Assembly (NCBI GenBank): GCA_018669475.1
Contig: JABHCC010000117.1
Coordinates: 19,600 to 83,599 of the forward strand
Source: Bacteroidota bacterium
GTDB lineage: Bacteria; Bacteroidota; Bacteroidia; Bacteroidales; UBA12481
Direction of reading: 5' to 3'
DNA length: 64,000 nucleotides
The position numbers and the translations under genes are program-made. Below the pieces are notes generated by a model. That model was not told where the DNA came from. It did no database searches and worked only from the letters and a program-made list of their open reading frames with translations. Below, piece after piece: positions 9,076 to 17,625 of the stretch. Numbering within the stretch: position 1 is the stretch's first letter; each line of letters begins with the position of its first letter.

Positions 9076-10524
9076 TTACACTTCGTAAGTGGAACTAGCA
9101 GTATCACCACCACGTCCTGTCCAGTTGGTGTGGAAGAACTCTCCTCTTTGCTTATCAGTCCTTTCGTAAGTATGAGCTCCGAAATAGTCGCGTTGTGCCT
9201 GCAGCAGGTTAGCCGGTAATCTGTCACAACGATAACCATCATAATATGTCAGGGCACTGGTGAGTGCAGGAATTGGTATTCCCTGTGATAATCCAGTGCT
9301 GCAAACATTCCTCCATCCCTCCTGAGCTTCGTCGATTTTCTTTTGAAAAAATGTATCAAGAAGCAGATTATCAAGATCTTGATCCTGGTCAAAAGCATCT
9401 TTGATTTTGCTCAGGAATGCAGAGCGTATTATACAACCACCACGCCACAACAGAGCGATACTGCCATAATTTAAATTCCATTTGTACTCTTTAGCCGCCT
9501 CCCTGAGTAAAGTAAAGCCCTGGGCATATGAGACCAGTTTTGCTCCATAAACTGCTTTTTCCAGATCATCAATGAAGTCTTGCTTATTCCCCTTAAAAGT
9601 TACAGACGGGCCTGATAATACTTTTGCTGCAGCCACCCGCTGGTCTTTTTGGGCTGATAAACAGCGCGAGAAAACTGATTCTCCAATCAGAGTAAGTGGT
9701 ATACCCAAATCCAAAGCAGTAACACCTGTCCACTTACCAGTACCTTTCTGTCCGGCAGTGTCCAGTATTTTTTCTACCAGAGGCTCTCCATCCTCATCAA
9801 TAAATCCCAGAATATCACGGGTAATTTCTATCAGATAAGAATCCAGATCTCCCTCATTCCACTTTCTGAACACATCATGCATTCCCTTATGACTCATGCC
9901 AAGCAGATTCTTCATCAGATGGTAGGCTTCTGTAATGATCTGCATGTCACCATATTCAATCCCATTATGCACCATTTTTACAAAATGACCTGCACCATCT
10001 GAGCCTACCCAGTCACAGCATGGAGTATCGTTTTCAACTTTGGCTGCAATGGCCTGGAATATAGGCTTCACCGATTCCCATGCCTCACTTGATCCTCCAG
10101 GCATCATTGAGGGGCCTAATAATGCACCTTCTTCTCCTCCGGATACACCGGTGCCAATGTATAACAAGCCTTTACTCTCTACATAGGCAGTACGCCTTAT
10201 GGTATCGGGGTAATGTGAATTTCCTCCGTCAATAATGATATCCCCGGGTTCGAGATAAGGAATAATCTGATCGATAAAATCATCAACCGGTTTGCCGGCT
10301 TTAACCAGAAGCATTACTTTTTTCGGACGCTCTAAACTGTCAACCAACTCCTTAATTGAATGAGTACCTATAAAATTTTTACCTTTTCCCCGACCATTTA
10401 TAAAATGATCAACTTTCTCAGTAGTGCGATTATATACGGCCACAGTGAAACCTTTACTTTCCATATTCAGTACCAGGTTTTCACCCATAACAGCCAGTCC
10501 GATTAATCCAATGTTTGCATTCAT
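9076..10524 (-). CDS. gnd: 6-phosphogluconate dehydrogenase (decarboxylating)
   Basis: The 482-aa enzyme oxidises 6-phosphogluconate to ribulose 5-phosphate and CO2 in the pentose phosphate pathway. It has the N-terminal nucleotide-binding motif GLAVMGENL, the signature GVSGGEEGALLGPSMMPGG near residue 130, the catalytic Lys segment HFVKMVHNGIEYGDMQ near residue 185, and the substrate-binding C-terminus YFGAHTYERTD. Length is typical of the long form. Its leader contains a composite heptamer array ending 9 nt before the ATG. It is downstream of pdxB on the same strand. Confidence 0.96.
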   Translation of the reverse strand: MNANIGLIGLAVMGENLVLNMESKGFTVAVYNRTTEKVDHFINGRGKGKNFIGTHSIKELVDSLERPKKVMLLVKAGKPVDDFIDQIIPYLEPGDIIIDGGNSHYPDTIRRTAYVESKGLLYIGTGVSGGEEGALLGPSMMPGGSSEAWESVKPIFQAIAAKVENDTPCCDWVGSDGAGHFVKMVHNGIEYGDMQIITEAYHLMKNLLGMSHKGMHDVFRKWNEGDLDSYLIEITRDILGFIDEDGEPLVEKILDTAGQKGTGKWTGVTALDLGIPLTLIGESVFSRCLSAQKDQRVAAAKVLSGPSVTFKGNKQDFIDDLEKAVYGAKLVSYAQGFTLLREAAKEYKWNLNYGSIALLWRGGCIIRSAFLSKIKDAFDQDQDLDNLLLDTFFQKKIDEAQEGWRNVCSTGLSQGIPIPALTSALTYYDGYRCDRLPANLLQAQRDYFGAHTYERTDKQRGEFFHTNWTGRGGDTASSTYEV

Positions 10525-10533
10525 TTAAAAAAT

Positions 10534-10605
10534 AGTTATCAGTTATCAGTTATCAGTTATCAGTTAAAAAAAAGTCCGGGGTCCTTGGTCTGGAGTCCGG
10601 GGTCC
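10534..10605. repeat. Composite heptamer array: AGTTATC units then GTCCNNG units
   Basis: Four and a half copies of AGTTATC (10534-10566) are followed by an A-run and about 4.5 units of GTCCGGG/GTCCTTG/GTCTGGA (10574-10605), both with exact 7-bp period. The array fills the gap between the pdxB stop and the gnd start. On the gnd transcript the GATAACT units end 9 nt before the ATG. Confidence 0.85.
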
Positions 10606-10618
10606 AAAAAACAACAAA

Positions 10619-11743
10619 TCAATTCTTTTCAAAACCCAATTTTTCTAAAATCTCAATTGTTTCTTTCTTCAGGTTTACTGTTGTGATTTTGTATGCTGGG
10701 AATTCTCTTCTTATTGGGTAATCACCTCTTTGCGCTTCGAAGGAATCAATATTTTGTCTTAAATTTTTGTCATCCTGCCGGATGTTATAGGTGCTTTTTA
10801 CAGCATGAGAAATAATTTGCTGCTTTGAAAAACCCGATCCATCCAGATAAATATTTCCTATCATCGGTGGTTCAATATACTCGGGATACCAATTTTTCAG
10901 TGGAAGATCAAAATGTTTGGCCAATTCCCTGATGGAATGAGCTGTTCCCATCGCTTTTCCGTCTCTTGAATAACCTGCTATATGCGGAGTGGCCAGATAA
11001 GCTTTTTCAAGCAGTTCACGATCTATCCCCGGCTCATTCTCCCAACAATCAATAATGCAAGCTCTTACCAGCTCTTTATTCAAGGCATTCTTCAGATCTT
11101 GAGTGTTGATTACTTCACCACGGCAAGTATTTATAATCAAGACTTGATTCTCAATCTTTTCGAATATGTCCTGATTAAACAATTGCAAAGTTCGATCTTG
11201 TCCACTACGGTTCAATGGTACATGCAAACTAATAATATCTGCCTCCCGGATGAGATCTTCGAGGCTGCAGAATCCGGTAGGGCCTTCTTCTCTTGCCCTT
11301 GGCGGATCATTTAGCAGAACATTCATGCCAAGTAAAGCTGCAGTACGTGCTACTTTTGATCCCACATGACCAACGCCGATAATACCAATTGTTTTTCCTT
11401 GGAGCTGCTCATTGCTTTCTTCGGCCCAGTCAAGTAAGGCTGCGGCAATATATTGATTCACAGATTCGGAATTGCATCCGGGAGCATTAGTCCAGGTGAT
11501 TCCCTTCTCTTTGCAATACTCAGTATCAATGTGATCAAAACCTATGGTTGCCGAAGCAATGAATGAAACTTTTGAACCCTCTAATAAGTTACGTGAACAT
11601 TGGGTTCGGGTTCTGGTAATCAAGGCATCAGCATCTGCTACTTCCCTTGCGCCTGTTCGATTACCCGGCAAATATTGCACCTCAGCAAATTCTTCCAGAA
11701 TGCCTTTCAGATAGGGGATTTTATTGTCGGCAATTACCTTCAT
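10619..11743 (-). CDS. pdxB: Erythronate-4-phosphate dehydrogenase
   Basis: This 374-aa NAD-dependent 2-hydroxyacid dehydrogenase fits PdxB, which oxidises 4-phosphoerythronate in pyridoxal 5'-phosphate synthesis. The N-terminus MKVIADNKIPYLKG is a PdxB hallmark. The Rossmann motif GIIGVGHVGSKVA lies near residue 125, the catalytic Arg in INTCRGEVI near residue 207, and the catalytic His in ATPHIAGYSRDGKAMG near residue 257. The C-terminal extension (FEAQRGDYPIRREF) matches the PdxB dimerisation domain. It overlaps the upstream LarA-like gene by 4 nt (ATGA), so the two are co-transcribed. Confidence 0.92.
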   Translation of the reverse strand: MKVIADNKIPYLKGILEEFAEVQYLPGNRTGAREVADADALITRTRTQCSRNLLEGSKVSFIASATIGFDHIDTEYCKEKGITWTNAPGCNSESVNQYIAAALLDWAEESNEQLQGKTIGIIGVGHVGSKVARTAALLGMNVLLNDPPRAREEGPTGFCSLEDLIREADIISLHVPLNRSGQDRTLQLFNQDIFEKIENQVLIINTCRGEVINTQDLKNALNKELVRACIIDCWENEPGIDRELLEKAYLATPHIAGYSRDGKAMGTAHSIRELAKHFDLPLKNWYPEYIEPPMIGNIYLDGSGFSKQQIISHAVKSTYNIRQDDKNLRQNIDSFEAQRGDYPIRREFPAYKITTVNLKKETIEILEKLGFEKN

Positions 11744-12981
11744 ATTGTAAAACGATCTTTACTCGACCACAAACCAAGAGCCGGGTTTTTTATGAAATAG
11801 AAATCTTCACCATCCGGTGTTTGATTATAGCCCTGATTGAGTTGGCTGACATTAAATTCTTCAAGATATGCATCCAGATCACCCCAGAGAAAGCCCACAC
11901 TTTCAATTTCCTCACGACTGAGCATGCCTTCCCCTTTACCCGGACAATAACGTATACTGAATCTTCCTTCTGATGATCCGTGTATTAAATGTGCGGCTGC
12001 GCTTAGATTATTTTTGAGTTCTTCAAATTGATCAACCGATTCCAGAGTTGTTTTTGTGCCATTGTATCCGTATTTCCTTATCAGACGATCAATCTCTTTA
12101 TCCTCACCAAACTCTCTGAGTCCGGGTGCTAATACAATCAATTCTCCTTCATCGGCCATGGCCATCCGTGTACGATATATACTTTTATTGCCTAGCCAGG
12201 TGCTTTTAAACTCCTCGGGATCAAGAAAGACAACTGCCTTCTTTATAGGATTATCAAGCATGATGAAGTTTTTCTCAAGGGCCATTTCTGAGGCATCAAG
12301 AAAGCACTGCTTATCGAAACCTGAGAAAAGACCTGATACTCCTTTATCTGTTACTACAGTCAGGAGATAATAAATAGGTAGATCGGTGGCGAAATGATCT
12401 GATCCATAGTCGAAAATTTTACGTACCGGGGTAGAGGCCCGGCCCATCATTCGTTCCATTCCATAAACTGCACCCACGAAATGGCTTTTGTTTATACCTT
12501 CAGGACCACCGGTACCAACGAAAACATTTTTGTTGTGATTGGCCATTCCAACAACTTCATGCGGAACAACTTGTCCGATCGATAAAATTAAATCATAATC
12601 TCCTTCAAGCAATAGACGATTTACCTGTACCGGCCATGGGGAATTTAGTTTTCCTTCAGTGACTTCATTAATAAAACTTGCCGGCACCTCCCCAATAGTG
12701 ACAACATCATTCCTCCAGTCGTGAACCCTGAAAAGACTGAGAGGAACAGCTCCGAACATTTTCTTTATCTGCGCTTCTGTCATTCCTGAATGAGTGCCCA
12801 GAGCGGGTAAAATGTCTTTTATCGCATCACCATAGTACTCCCATACCCACTCAGTTAGTTGGCCTGCATATGAATGGTATCGTGTAAAATCCGGAGGAAT
12901 AAGCAGTATACGTTTGCGAGACCCAATCGATTGAAGGGATGCAAATAGTTGTGCTTTTATTTCAGAGGGTGATAGTATCAT
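11740..12981 (-). CDS. LarA-like (DUF2088) lactate-racemase-family protein
   Basis: About 413 aa from the ATG at 12981. The ORF opens at 13038, but that start would overlap the upstream HAD gene by 50 bp, whereas 12981 leaves a 7-bp gap. The N-terminal phrase RILLIPPDFTRYHSYAGQLTE and the downstream ALGTHSGM and GQVVPHEVVGMANHNKNVFVG match the LarA/DUF2088 fold with its conserved His residues. LarA is a nickel-pincer racemase of lactate, but many family members act on other 2-hydroxyacids and no larB/C/E cofactor genes are visible here. The pairing with a HAD phosphatase and pdxB suggests a sugar-acid substrate, which is inference. Confidence 0.75.
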   Translation of the reverse strand: MILSPSEIKAQLFASLQSIGSRKRILLIPPDFTRYHSYAGQLTEWVWEYYGDAIKDILPALGTHSGMTEAQIKKMFGAVPLSLFRVHDWRNDVVTIGEVPASFINEVTEGKLNSPWPVQVNRLLLEGDYDLILSIGQVVPHEVVGMANHNKNVFVGTGGPEGINKSHFVGAVYGMERMMGRASTPVRKIFDYGSDHFATDLPIYYLLTVVTDKGVSGLFSGFDKQCFLDASEMALEKNFIMLDNPIKKAVVFLDPEEFKSTWLGNKSIYRTRMAMADEGELIVLAPGLREFGEDKEIDRLIRKYGYNGTKTTLESVDQFEELKNNLSAAAHLIHGSSEGRFSIRYCPGKGEGMLSREEIESVGFLWGDLDAYLEEFNVSQLNQGYNQTPDGEDFYFIKNPALGLWSSKDRFTI

Positions 12982-12988
12982 CAGTTTA

Positions 12989-13876
12989 TTATTTCTTCCA
13001 TGGTGGTATTTCAGGCAGGTAACTGTTGAACTCCTCAATCAGCATTTTCTCATAGCTACCTTCATATTGACCAGTGAAAAATTTGTCTAATCCTTCCAGG
13101 TGCAAGCTCTTCCAACTTAGCTCTTCCTGACCAGGGTTAATAGGGAAAAATAAGACCCCGTTATTTTTAGCTGCTTTCATGTCACCTGGTGCATCTCCGA
13201 TCATCAGGATATGATTATCGGGATACTTGTTTTTAGCTGCCATAGCCAGGTGTTCAGTTTTTGTTCCGTATTCCTGTCCGGCAATTACTCTGACATATTT
13301 TGAAATATTATTCTCTTTCCATTCCCTTTCAAGAGCTTCAACCGGAGTTTGTGAAATAACTATTGCATCGGCTTTTTCATTTAACAGCTCGAGACATTCT
13401 CTGACAAGAGGGAAGGGTGCAATTCCATATACCATTTCTCTCACTGTTTGGTTAACTGCCACAGACCATTTTAATGCCTGATCAATTATAGGATTATTTG
13501 CTTCGCGAGCGTATGCTTCCAGAACCGGATTTCCCAATTGAGTCTCTTTCCGGGTCCATTCAATCAATGGAGTAATATCCGGCAGGACAATATCTCTTGC
13601 TTTTACTTCCTGACGTTCAGATAATAATCGAAAAGATTCAATAAGAGTATGAAAACGGTTGGCTCCCCGGGTTTTGGAATAGAGATTTACGAATTCCCAG
13701 GCTTCACGTACATATTTTGATATAGTCTGCAGTTCCCAATGATGGACTACATTTGGACAAAAACACTCTTTGTGTTTAATTTCCATGGTGTCAAATGCGC
13801 AACCATCTGAGTCAATCCCGACAAAGAATTTCTTAGTTGGCTGGAGAGTGGTGAGTTGTTGCTGTTGTGGGTTCAT
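12989..13876 (-). CDS. HAD-superfamily hydrolase
   Basis: The 295-aa product has HAD motif I as GIDSDGCAFDTME near residue 20, motif II at IVISQTP near residue 173, and motifs III/IV at LMIGDAPGDMKAAKNNGV near residue 225. A helical cap lies between motifs I and II. It is probably a cytosolic sugar-phosphate phosphatase or related enzyme, with substrate unknown. Motif I is D-S-D rather than the common D-x-D with a hydrophobic middle residue, which is still compatible with activity. It is co-oriented with the LarA-like gene 7 bp downstream, suggesting a functional pair. Its start codon is preceded by a heptamer array 9 nt away. Confidence 0.8.
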   Translation of the reverse strand: MNPQQQQLTTLQPTKKFFVGIDSDGCAFDTMEIKHKECFCPNVVHHWELQTISKYVREAWEFVNLYSKTRGANRFHTLIESFRLLSERQEVKARDIVLPDITPLIEWTRKETQLGNPVLEAYAREANNPIIDQALKWSVAVNQTVREMVYGIAPFPLVRECLELLNEKADAIVISQTPVEALEREWKENNISKYVRVIAGQEYGTKTEHLAMAAKNKYPDNHILMIGDAPGDMKAAKNNGVLFFPINPGQEELSWKSLHLEGLDKFFTGQYEGSYEKMLIEEFNSYLPEIPPWKK

Positions 13877-13885
13877 TTTAGGAAA

Positions 13886-13914
13886 GTTCTCAGTTCTCAG
13901 TTATCAGTTTTCAG
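13886..13914. repeat. AGTTCTC/AGTTATC/AGTTTTC-type heptamer array
   Basis: Four 7-bp units (GTTCTCA, GTTCTCA, GTTATCA, GTTTTCA) lie 9 nt upstream of the HAD gene start codon on the minus strand. It is the same family as the arrays at 10534, 57871 and 59422. Confidence 0.8.
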
Positions 13915-13950
13915 AAAAAAAAATAGAAATATGATTTCAGTTGTATGTTG

Positions 13951-15225
13951 TTACTTGATATTATATTTATTTAGTTTTTGCTGTTCGAATATTGGTTTTA
14001 GTCTGGTGAATCTTTGAATTCCATTTTCCAGGGGGACATTCACCCATTCTTCACCAATCAGCGGTTTTACATATTTTATAAAATCTTCTGTTACATCTGT
14101 TCCGCTTTCTGTTATCCAGTTTTTCGGAAAGAAACGTTCACTCAGCGCTACCTTTTCAAGGGCTACTTTGTCGTATCTTACAGAATAATCTGGTCCGGGA
14201 TTTCTTAATATGGTTGCCATCCAGCCATTTTCACCTTTGGAAGCGATTTCAACAGCCTTTAAGCCTACCTGATAGGCTTCATCGAGATCAACTAGGGAGG
14301 CATAAACCATAGAATGACGCTGGTCGGTACCCATTACCTGTCCGCGGGCTGCACCTCTGGTTTTCAGTCCTTTGTCATTCAAATAGTTCACCACAGTTTG
14401 CTGAACTGATATTTTACTCGATCCGAATGAGGTATGTCCGAAAGCATCTTTCACTTCTCCAATCGATCCGCAGTCAAATCCTTCACTAATAACAACAATA
14501 CACCTTTTATCCTGAATCAACTGATTATTCACTCTGTCACCGAGTTCTTCAAGGCTCAAACCTGATTCTGTAAGATAGATCTGTAGTGGCATTTCATGAT
14601 TGGGATCTGCAAGACGGGCAGCTGCCGGGATATATCCGATTTTTCTTCCCATAGCCTGCAGAACCAAAACAGGATCAGCGGGACAGGAACCTTTGTTTTC
14701 TTCATTTGCTGTTTGTACAATATGTGACCAATAGCGGGCAACACTACCGTAGCCAGGTGTGTGATCGATTAATTTGAATTCATTGTCGCCTACGTCATTA
14801 TCAATTGTTTTGGGAACTCCGACAGCAACTACATCCAGGCCTTCTGCCTTAGCCAATTCGCTCACTTTAAAAGCTGTGTGCTGTGAGTCGTTTCCTCCGA
14901 TATAGAAGAAATAGCCAATATTGTGGGCTCTGAAAATTTCAATAATTCGTTTAAAATCAGCCTCCTGATTGTCTTTTAGCTTGTATCGGCAAGTGCCAAT
15001 GGATCCAGCTGCGGGGGTAGTTCGAAGGAGGGCGATCTCTTTTTTGTCCTGATCCGACAGGTTTAATAATTCCTCTTTCAATACTCCTTCTATTCCATGC
15101 CATGCTCCGTAAACAGTTCCGAATATGGATGGATAGCTATCGCAAGCATTTATGATCCCTCTCAGTGAATTATTAATCACTGGTGAAGGTCCGCCAGATT
15201 GGGCTACAAGAACATTTTTCTTCAT
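13951..15225 (-). CDS. pfp: Pyrophosphate-dependent 6-phosphofructokinase
   Basis: The 424-aa enzyme phosphorylates fructose 6-phosphate, probably with PPi. The N-terminus (VLVAQSGGPSPVINNSLRG) is the PFK nucleotide loop. GGNDSQHTAFK near residue 107 carries Asp where ATP-PFKs have Gly, and VPKTIDNDV near residue 138 carries Lys where ATP-PFKs have Gly; both mark PPi dependence. QAMGRKIGYIPAAA and the His/Arg-containing C-terminus fit the family. PPi-PFK is common in anaerobic Bacteroidota. The gene is divergent from surE across a 135-bp gap holding a 9-bp-arm palindrome and a TATCTTTG promoter element. Confidence 0.93.
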   Translation of the reverse strand: MKKNVLVAQSGGPSPVINNSLRGIINACDSYPSIFGTVYGAWHGIEGVLKEELLNLSDQDKKEIALLRTTPAAGSIGTCRYKLKDNQEADFKRIIEIFRAHNIGYFFYIGGNDSQHTAFKVSELAKAEGLDVVAVGVPKTIDNDVGDNEFKLIDHTPGYGSVARYWSHIVQTANEENKGSCPADPVLVLQAMGRKIGYIPAAARLADPNHEMPLQIYLTESGLSLEELGDRVNNQLIQDKRCIVVISEGFDCGSIGEVKDAFGHTSFGSSKISVQQTVVNYLNDKGLKTRGAARGQVMGTDQRHSMVYASLVDLDEAYQVGLKAVEIASKGENGWMATILRNPGPDYSVRYDKVALEKVALSERFFPKNWITESGTDVTEDFIKYVKPLIGEEWVNVPLENGIQRFTRLKPIFEQQKLNKYNIK

Positions 15226-15244
15226 AATTAATCGAATTTCATGA

Positions 15245-15252
15245 CAAAGATA
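15245..15252 (-). promoter_or_regulatory. Candidate -7 box for the PPi-PFK gene
   Basis: The minus strand reads TATCTTTG, an exact TAnnTTTG match, 20 nt upstream of the pfp ATG. No clear TTTG -33 box is visible; the palindrome at 15267-15288 occupies that place. Confidence 0.5.
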
Positions 15253-15266
15253 ATGACAATCTTTTA

Positions 15267-15288
15267 TTTCCGTGTGCGTACACGGAAA
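15267..15288. promoter_or_regulatory. Palindrome, candidate operator between pfp and surE
   Basis: The perfect inverted repeat TTTCCGTGT-GCGT-ACACGGAAA has 9-bp arms and a 4-nt centre. There is no T-run on either side, so a terminator is unlikely. It starts 14 nt upstream of the pfp -7 box, over the expected -33 region, as a regulator site would. Confidence 0.5.
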
Positions 15289-15331
15289 AATTCGCTTGTA
15301 AAAAGAAACCTGCTATTCTGGTGGGTTTTTA

Positions 15332-15339
15332 TATTTTTG
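15332..15339 (+). promoter_or_regulatory. Candidate -7 box for surE
   Basis: TATTTTTG matches the Bacteroidota TAnnTTTG consensus 21 nt upstream of the surE ATG. No convincing -33 box is seen at 19-21 nt spacing. Confidence 0.45.
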
Positions 15340-15360
15340 TGAGCTTAAAGATTATTGCTG

Positions 15361-16143
15361 ATGAATCACAAGAGACCACTTATATTAGTGACCAATGATG
15401 ATGGATACGATGCTCCTGGAATAAAGCATCTTACAGACATTGCCCAAGAATTTGGTGATGTTGTCCTGGTTGGACCGATGAAGGGACAGTCGGGAATGTC
15501 GCATGCCGTTACTTTGCATGAGCCAATTCGTTTGAAAAAAGTGAGTGAAGAAGATGGCCTGAGAATTTTTGCCTGCTCTGGTACTCCTGCTGACTGTGTT
15601 AAGATCGCACTACATCAATTACTTAATAGAAAGCCTGATCTGATTGTATCCGGGATAAACCATGGATCTAATTCATCAGTTAGCCTGTTTTACTCAGGAA
15701 CTGTGGCTGCTGTTGTGGAAGGTTGTATGAATGGTATTCAATCCATTGCCTTTTCAGTTGATGATCATTCAATGGATGCTGATTTCAGCATAGCTGTTAA
15801 ATATGTCAGAACAATTATCCGGGAGGCTCTTGCAAACGGTATCCCATCAAATACATGTTTGAATGTGAATTTTCCTAAGGCTGCAACAGAGATTTGTAAA
15901 GGAATTAAAGTTTGCCGCCAAACGATGGGTGTTTGGAAAGAGGAATTTGATCACCGGATTGATCCGCATGGTAGGGATTACTATTGGCTGACAGGATTCT
16001 TTCAGAATAATGAGCTGGGGGAGGAAGATACTGATGATTGGGCTGTGCAACATAATTATGCAGCTATCGTTCCAATAAAAGTAGACGTAACTGATTATGA
16101 CGCTCTGCAACCACTTAAAAACTGGAATGTTGACTACGAGTGA
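15361..16143 (+). CDS. surE: 5'/3'-nucleotidase SurE
   Basis: The ORF track starts at a TTG (15355), but the ATG at 15361 gives MNHKRPLILVTNDDGYDAPGI with the metal-binding NDDG motif in its usual position. The protein is about 260 aa. Other SurE hallmarks are GPMKGQSGMSHAVTL, CSGTPADCVKIAL, SGINHGSN and YSGTVAAVVEG. SurE is a metal-dependent phosphatase acting on nucleoside monophosphates. It heads a plus-strand run with a small membrane-protein gene and lpxB, an arrangement I associate with Bacteroidota. A candidate -7 box lies just upstream. Confidence 0.95.
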   Translation: MNHKRPLILVTNDDGYDAPGIKHLTDIAQEFGDVVLVGPMKGQSGMSHAVTLHEPIRLKKVSEEDGLRIFACSGTPADCVKIALHQLLNRKPDLIVSGINHGSNSSVSLFYSGTVAAVVEGCMNGIQSIAFSVDDHSMDADFSIAVKYVRTIIREALANGIPSNTCLNVNFPKAATEICKGIKVCRQTMGVWKEEFDHRIDPHGRDYYWLTGFFQNNELGEEDTDDWAVQHNYAAIVPIKVDVTDYDALQPLKNWNVDYE

Positions 16144-16186
16144 TTATATGCACCTTTTTTTGGTAAAAATATTATTGTGACCAAAA

Positions 16187-16474
16187 ATGAAACGACTCAA
16201 TAAAATGTGGATTGGTACACTTATGGGAATCCTTGTTCCCTTCATTGCCCTGGTGATTTACCAACAAATAAAATTCACCTCAATCAGCCTTTTGGAGTTT
16301 TTCCGGGCTTATGAGCAGATTGGTGTATTGTCCCATGTTATCTCTTTGGCTGTGATTCCTAATTTGCTTGTCTTTTTTGGTTTTATTCAGTTCAATTTCT
16401 TGAAGGCGGCACGGGGTGTACTCTTGTCAACCTTTTTATTTGCCTTTACGGTTTTGATTATGAGATTTATATGA
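16187..16474 (+). CDS. Small membrane protein between surE and lpxB
   Basis: The 95-aa product is very hydrophobic, with about three membrane segments (residues 9-25, 48-66 and 75-94) and a basic N-terminus (MKRLNKMW). I do not recognise a named family. It overlaps the lpxB start by 4 nt (ATGA), so the two are translationally coupled, which suggests an envelope-related role. No catalytic residues can be picked out. Confidence 0.75.
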   Translation: MKRLNKMWIGTLMGILVPFIALVIYQQIKFTSISLLEFFRAYEQIGVLSHVISLAVIPNLLVFFGFIQFNFLKAARGVLLSTFLFAFTVLIMRFI

Positions 16475-17574
16475 AATATTTTCTTATTGCCGGAGAAGCG
16501 TCGGGAGATCAGCATGCTGCACATCTGATGCGGGCACTGATGAGCTATGATAATGAGGCAGAATTTTGTTTTCTGGGTGGAGATGAAATGGCGAAAATTG
16601 GTGGTGAGCCAGAGATTCATATTGACGAGATGGCTTTTATGGGATTCACACAATTGCTTGGCCATCTGGGGAAAATACGGAGTAATTTCAAGAAAGCTAG
16701 ACAAGCACTTGTTGACTATCAGCCTGATGTGCTAATATTAATTGATTATCCGGGTTTTAACCTCCGGATGGCAAAATGGGCAAAAAAACAGGGTTTGAAA
16801 GTCTATTATTACATCGCACCAAAAGCCTGGGCCTGGAATTCAAAAAGAGTGTTTACACTCAAAGCTTATACAGATAAGGTGTATTCAATTTTGCCATTCG
16901 AAAAGGACTTTTTTAATCGTTTTGGACTGCATACTGAATATGTAGGTAATCCAGTGCAAGAAGAAATTGCCAGGAAATATCCTGAAACTGAGAATGCCGA
17001 CAAAGATAAATCTCGCATAATTGCATTGTTGCCCGGAAGCCGCAAGCAGGAGATTGAATATGTTTTGCCAGTCATGCTGGATCTAATGTCTCAATTTGAA
17101 GAATATTCTTTTATGATTGCCGGGATGAAAGTGCATGACGAGCTTTATAAACGTTTTGTCGGGGAGAAATCACAAGTATCTGTTGATTATAGCGGAAGCC
17201 TTTCTGTTCTAAGCAGGTCAGTTGCTGCCCTTGTGACTTCTGGTACGGCCACACTCGAAACTGCCCTCATGGGTATTCCTCAAATTGTGTGCTACAAAAC
17301 AAACAAATTGTCGTACCAAATAGCAAAAAAATTAATCAAGGTACCCTATATCAGCCTGGTGAATCTGATTCTCCGGAGTAGGGCAGTGCCTGAAATGATT
17401 CAGGACAATTGTACAGTCGATTTTCTTAGTGAGGGGCTCATGAAGATACTACCGGGTGGTGAAAACCGGCATGACCAATTGGGAATAACTGATCTTCTGC
17501 GTAAAGAAATTGGAAATGTTAGTGTGTCAGATAAATTAGCCTTGCTGATTATCAATTCATTATCTGCCTCCTGA
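16471..17574 (+). CDS. lpxB: Lipid-A-disaccharide synthase
   Basis: This 367-aa GT19 glycosyltransferase joins UDP-2,3-diacylglucosamine and lipid X to form the lipid A disaccharide at the inner membrane. The N-terminus YFLIAGEASGDQHAA is the LpxB signature, followed by FMGFTQLLGHL, DYPGFNLRMAKWAKK, YYIAPKAWAWNSKR and LPGSRKQEIEYVLPVM. The C-terminal SGTATLETALMGIPQIVCYK is the donor-binding region. Length is normal (about 370-380 aa). It confirms a Gram-negative lipid A envelope. Confidence 0.95.
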   Translation: MKYFLIAGEASGDQHAAHLMRALMSYDNEAEFCFLGGDEMAKIGGEPEIHIDEMAFMGFTQLLGHLGKIRSNFKKARQALVDYQPDVLILIDYPGFNLRMAKWAKKQGLKVYYYIAPKAWAWNSKRVFTLKAYTDKVYSILPFEKDFFNRFGLHTEYVGNPVQEEIARKYPETENADKDKSRIIALLPGSRKQEIEYVLPVMLDLMSQFEEYSFMIAGMKVHDELYKRFVGEKSQVSVDYSGSLSVLSRSVAALVTSGTATLETALMGIPQIVCYKTNKLSYQIAKKLIKVPYISLVNLILRSRAVPEMIQDNCTVDFLSEGLMKILPGGENRHDQLGITDLLRKEIGNVSVSDKLALLIINSLSAS

Positions 17575-17592
17575 CCGCTATGGAATTTTTCC

Positions 17593-17600
17593 TAAATTTG
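17593..17600 (+). promoter_or_regulatory. Candidate -7 box for gldF
   Basis: TAAATTTG matches TAnnTTTG 25 nt upstream of the gldF ATG, in the 51-bp gap after lpxB. No clear -33 element. Confidence 0.4.
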
Positions 17601-17625
17601 TAACTCTTTTAAAGCAAGTGGTATT

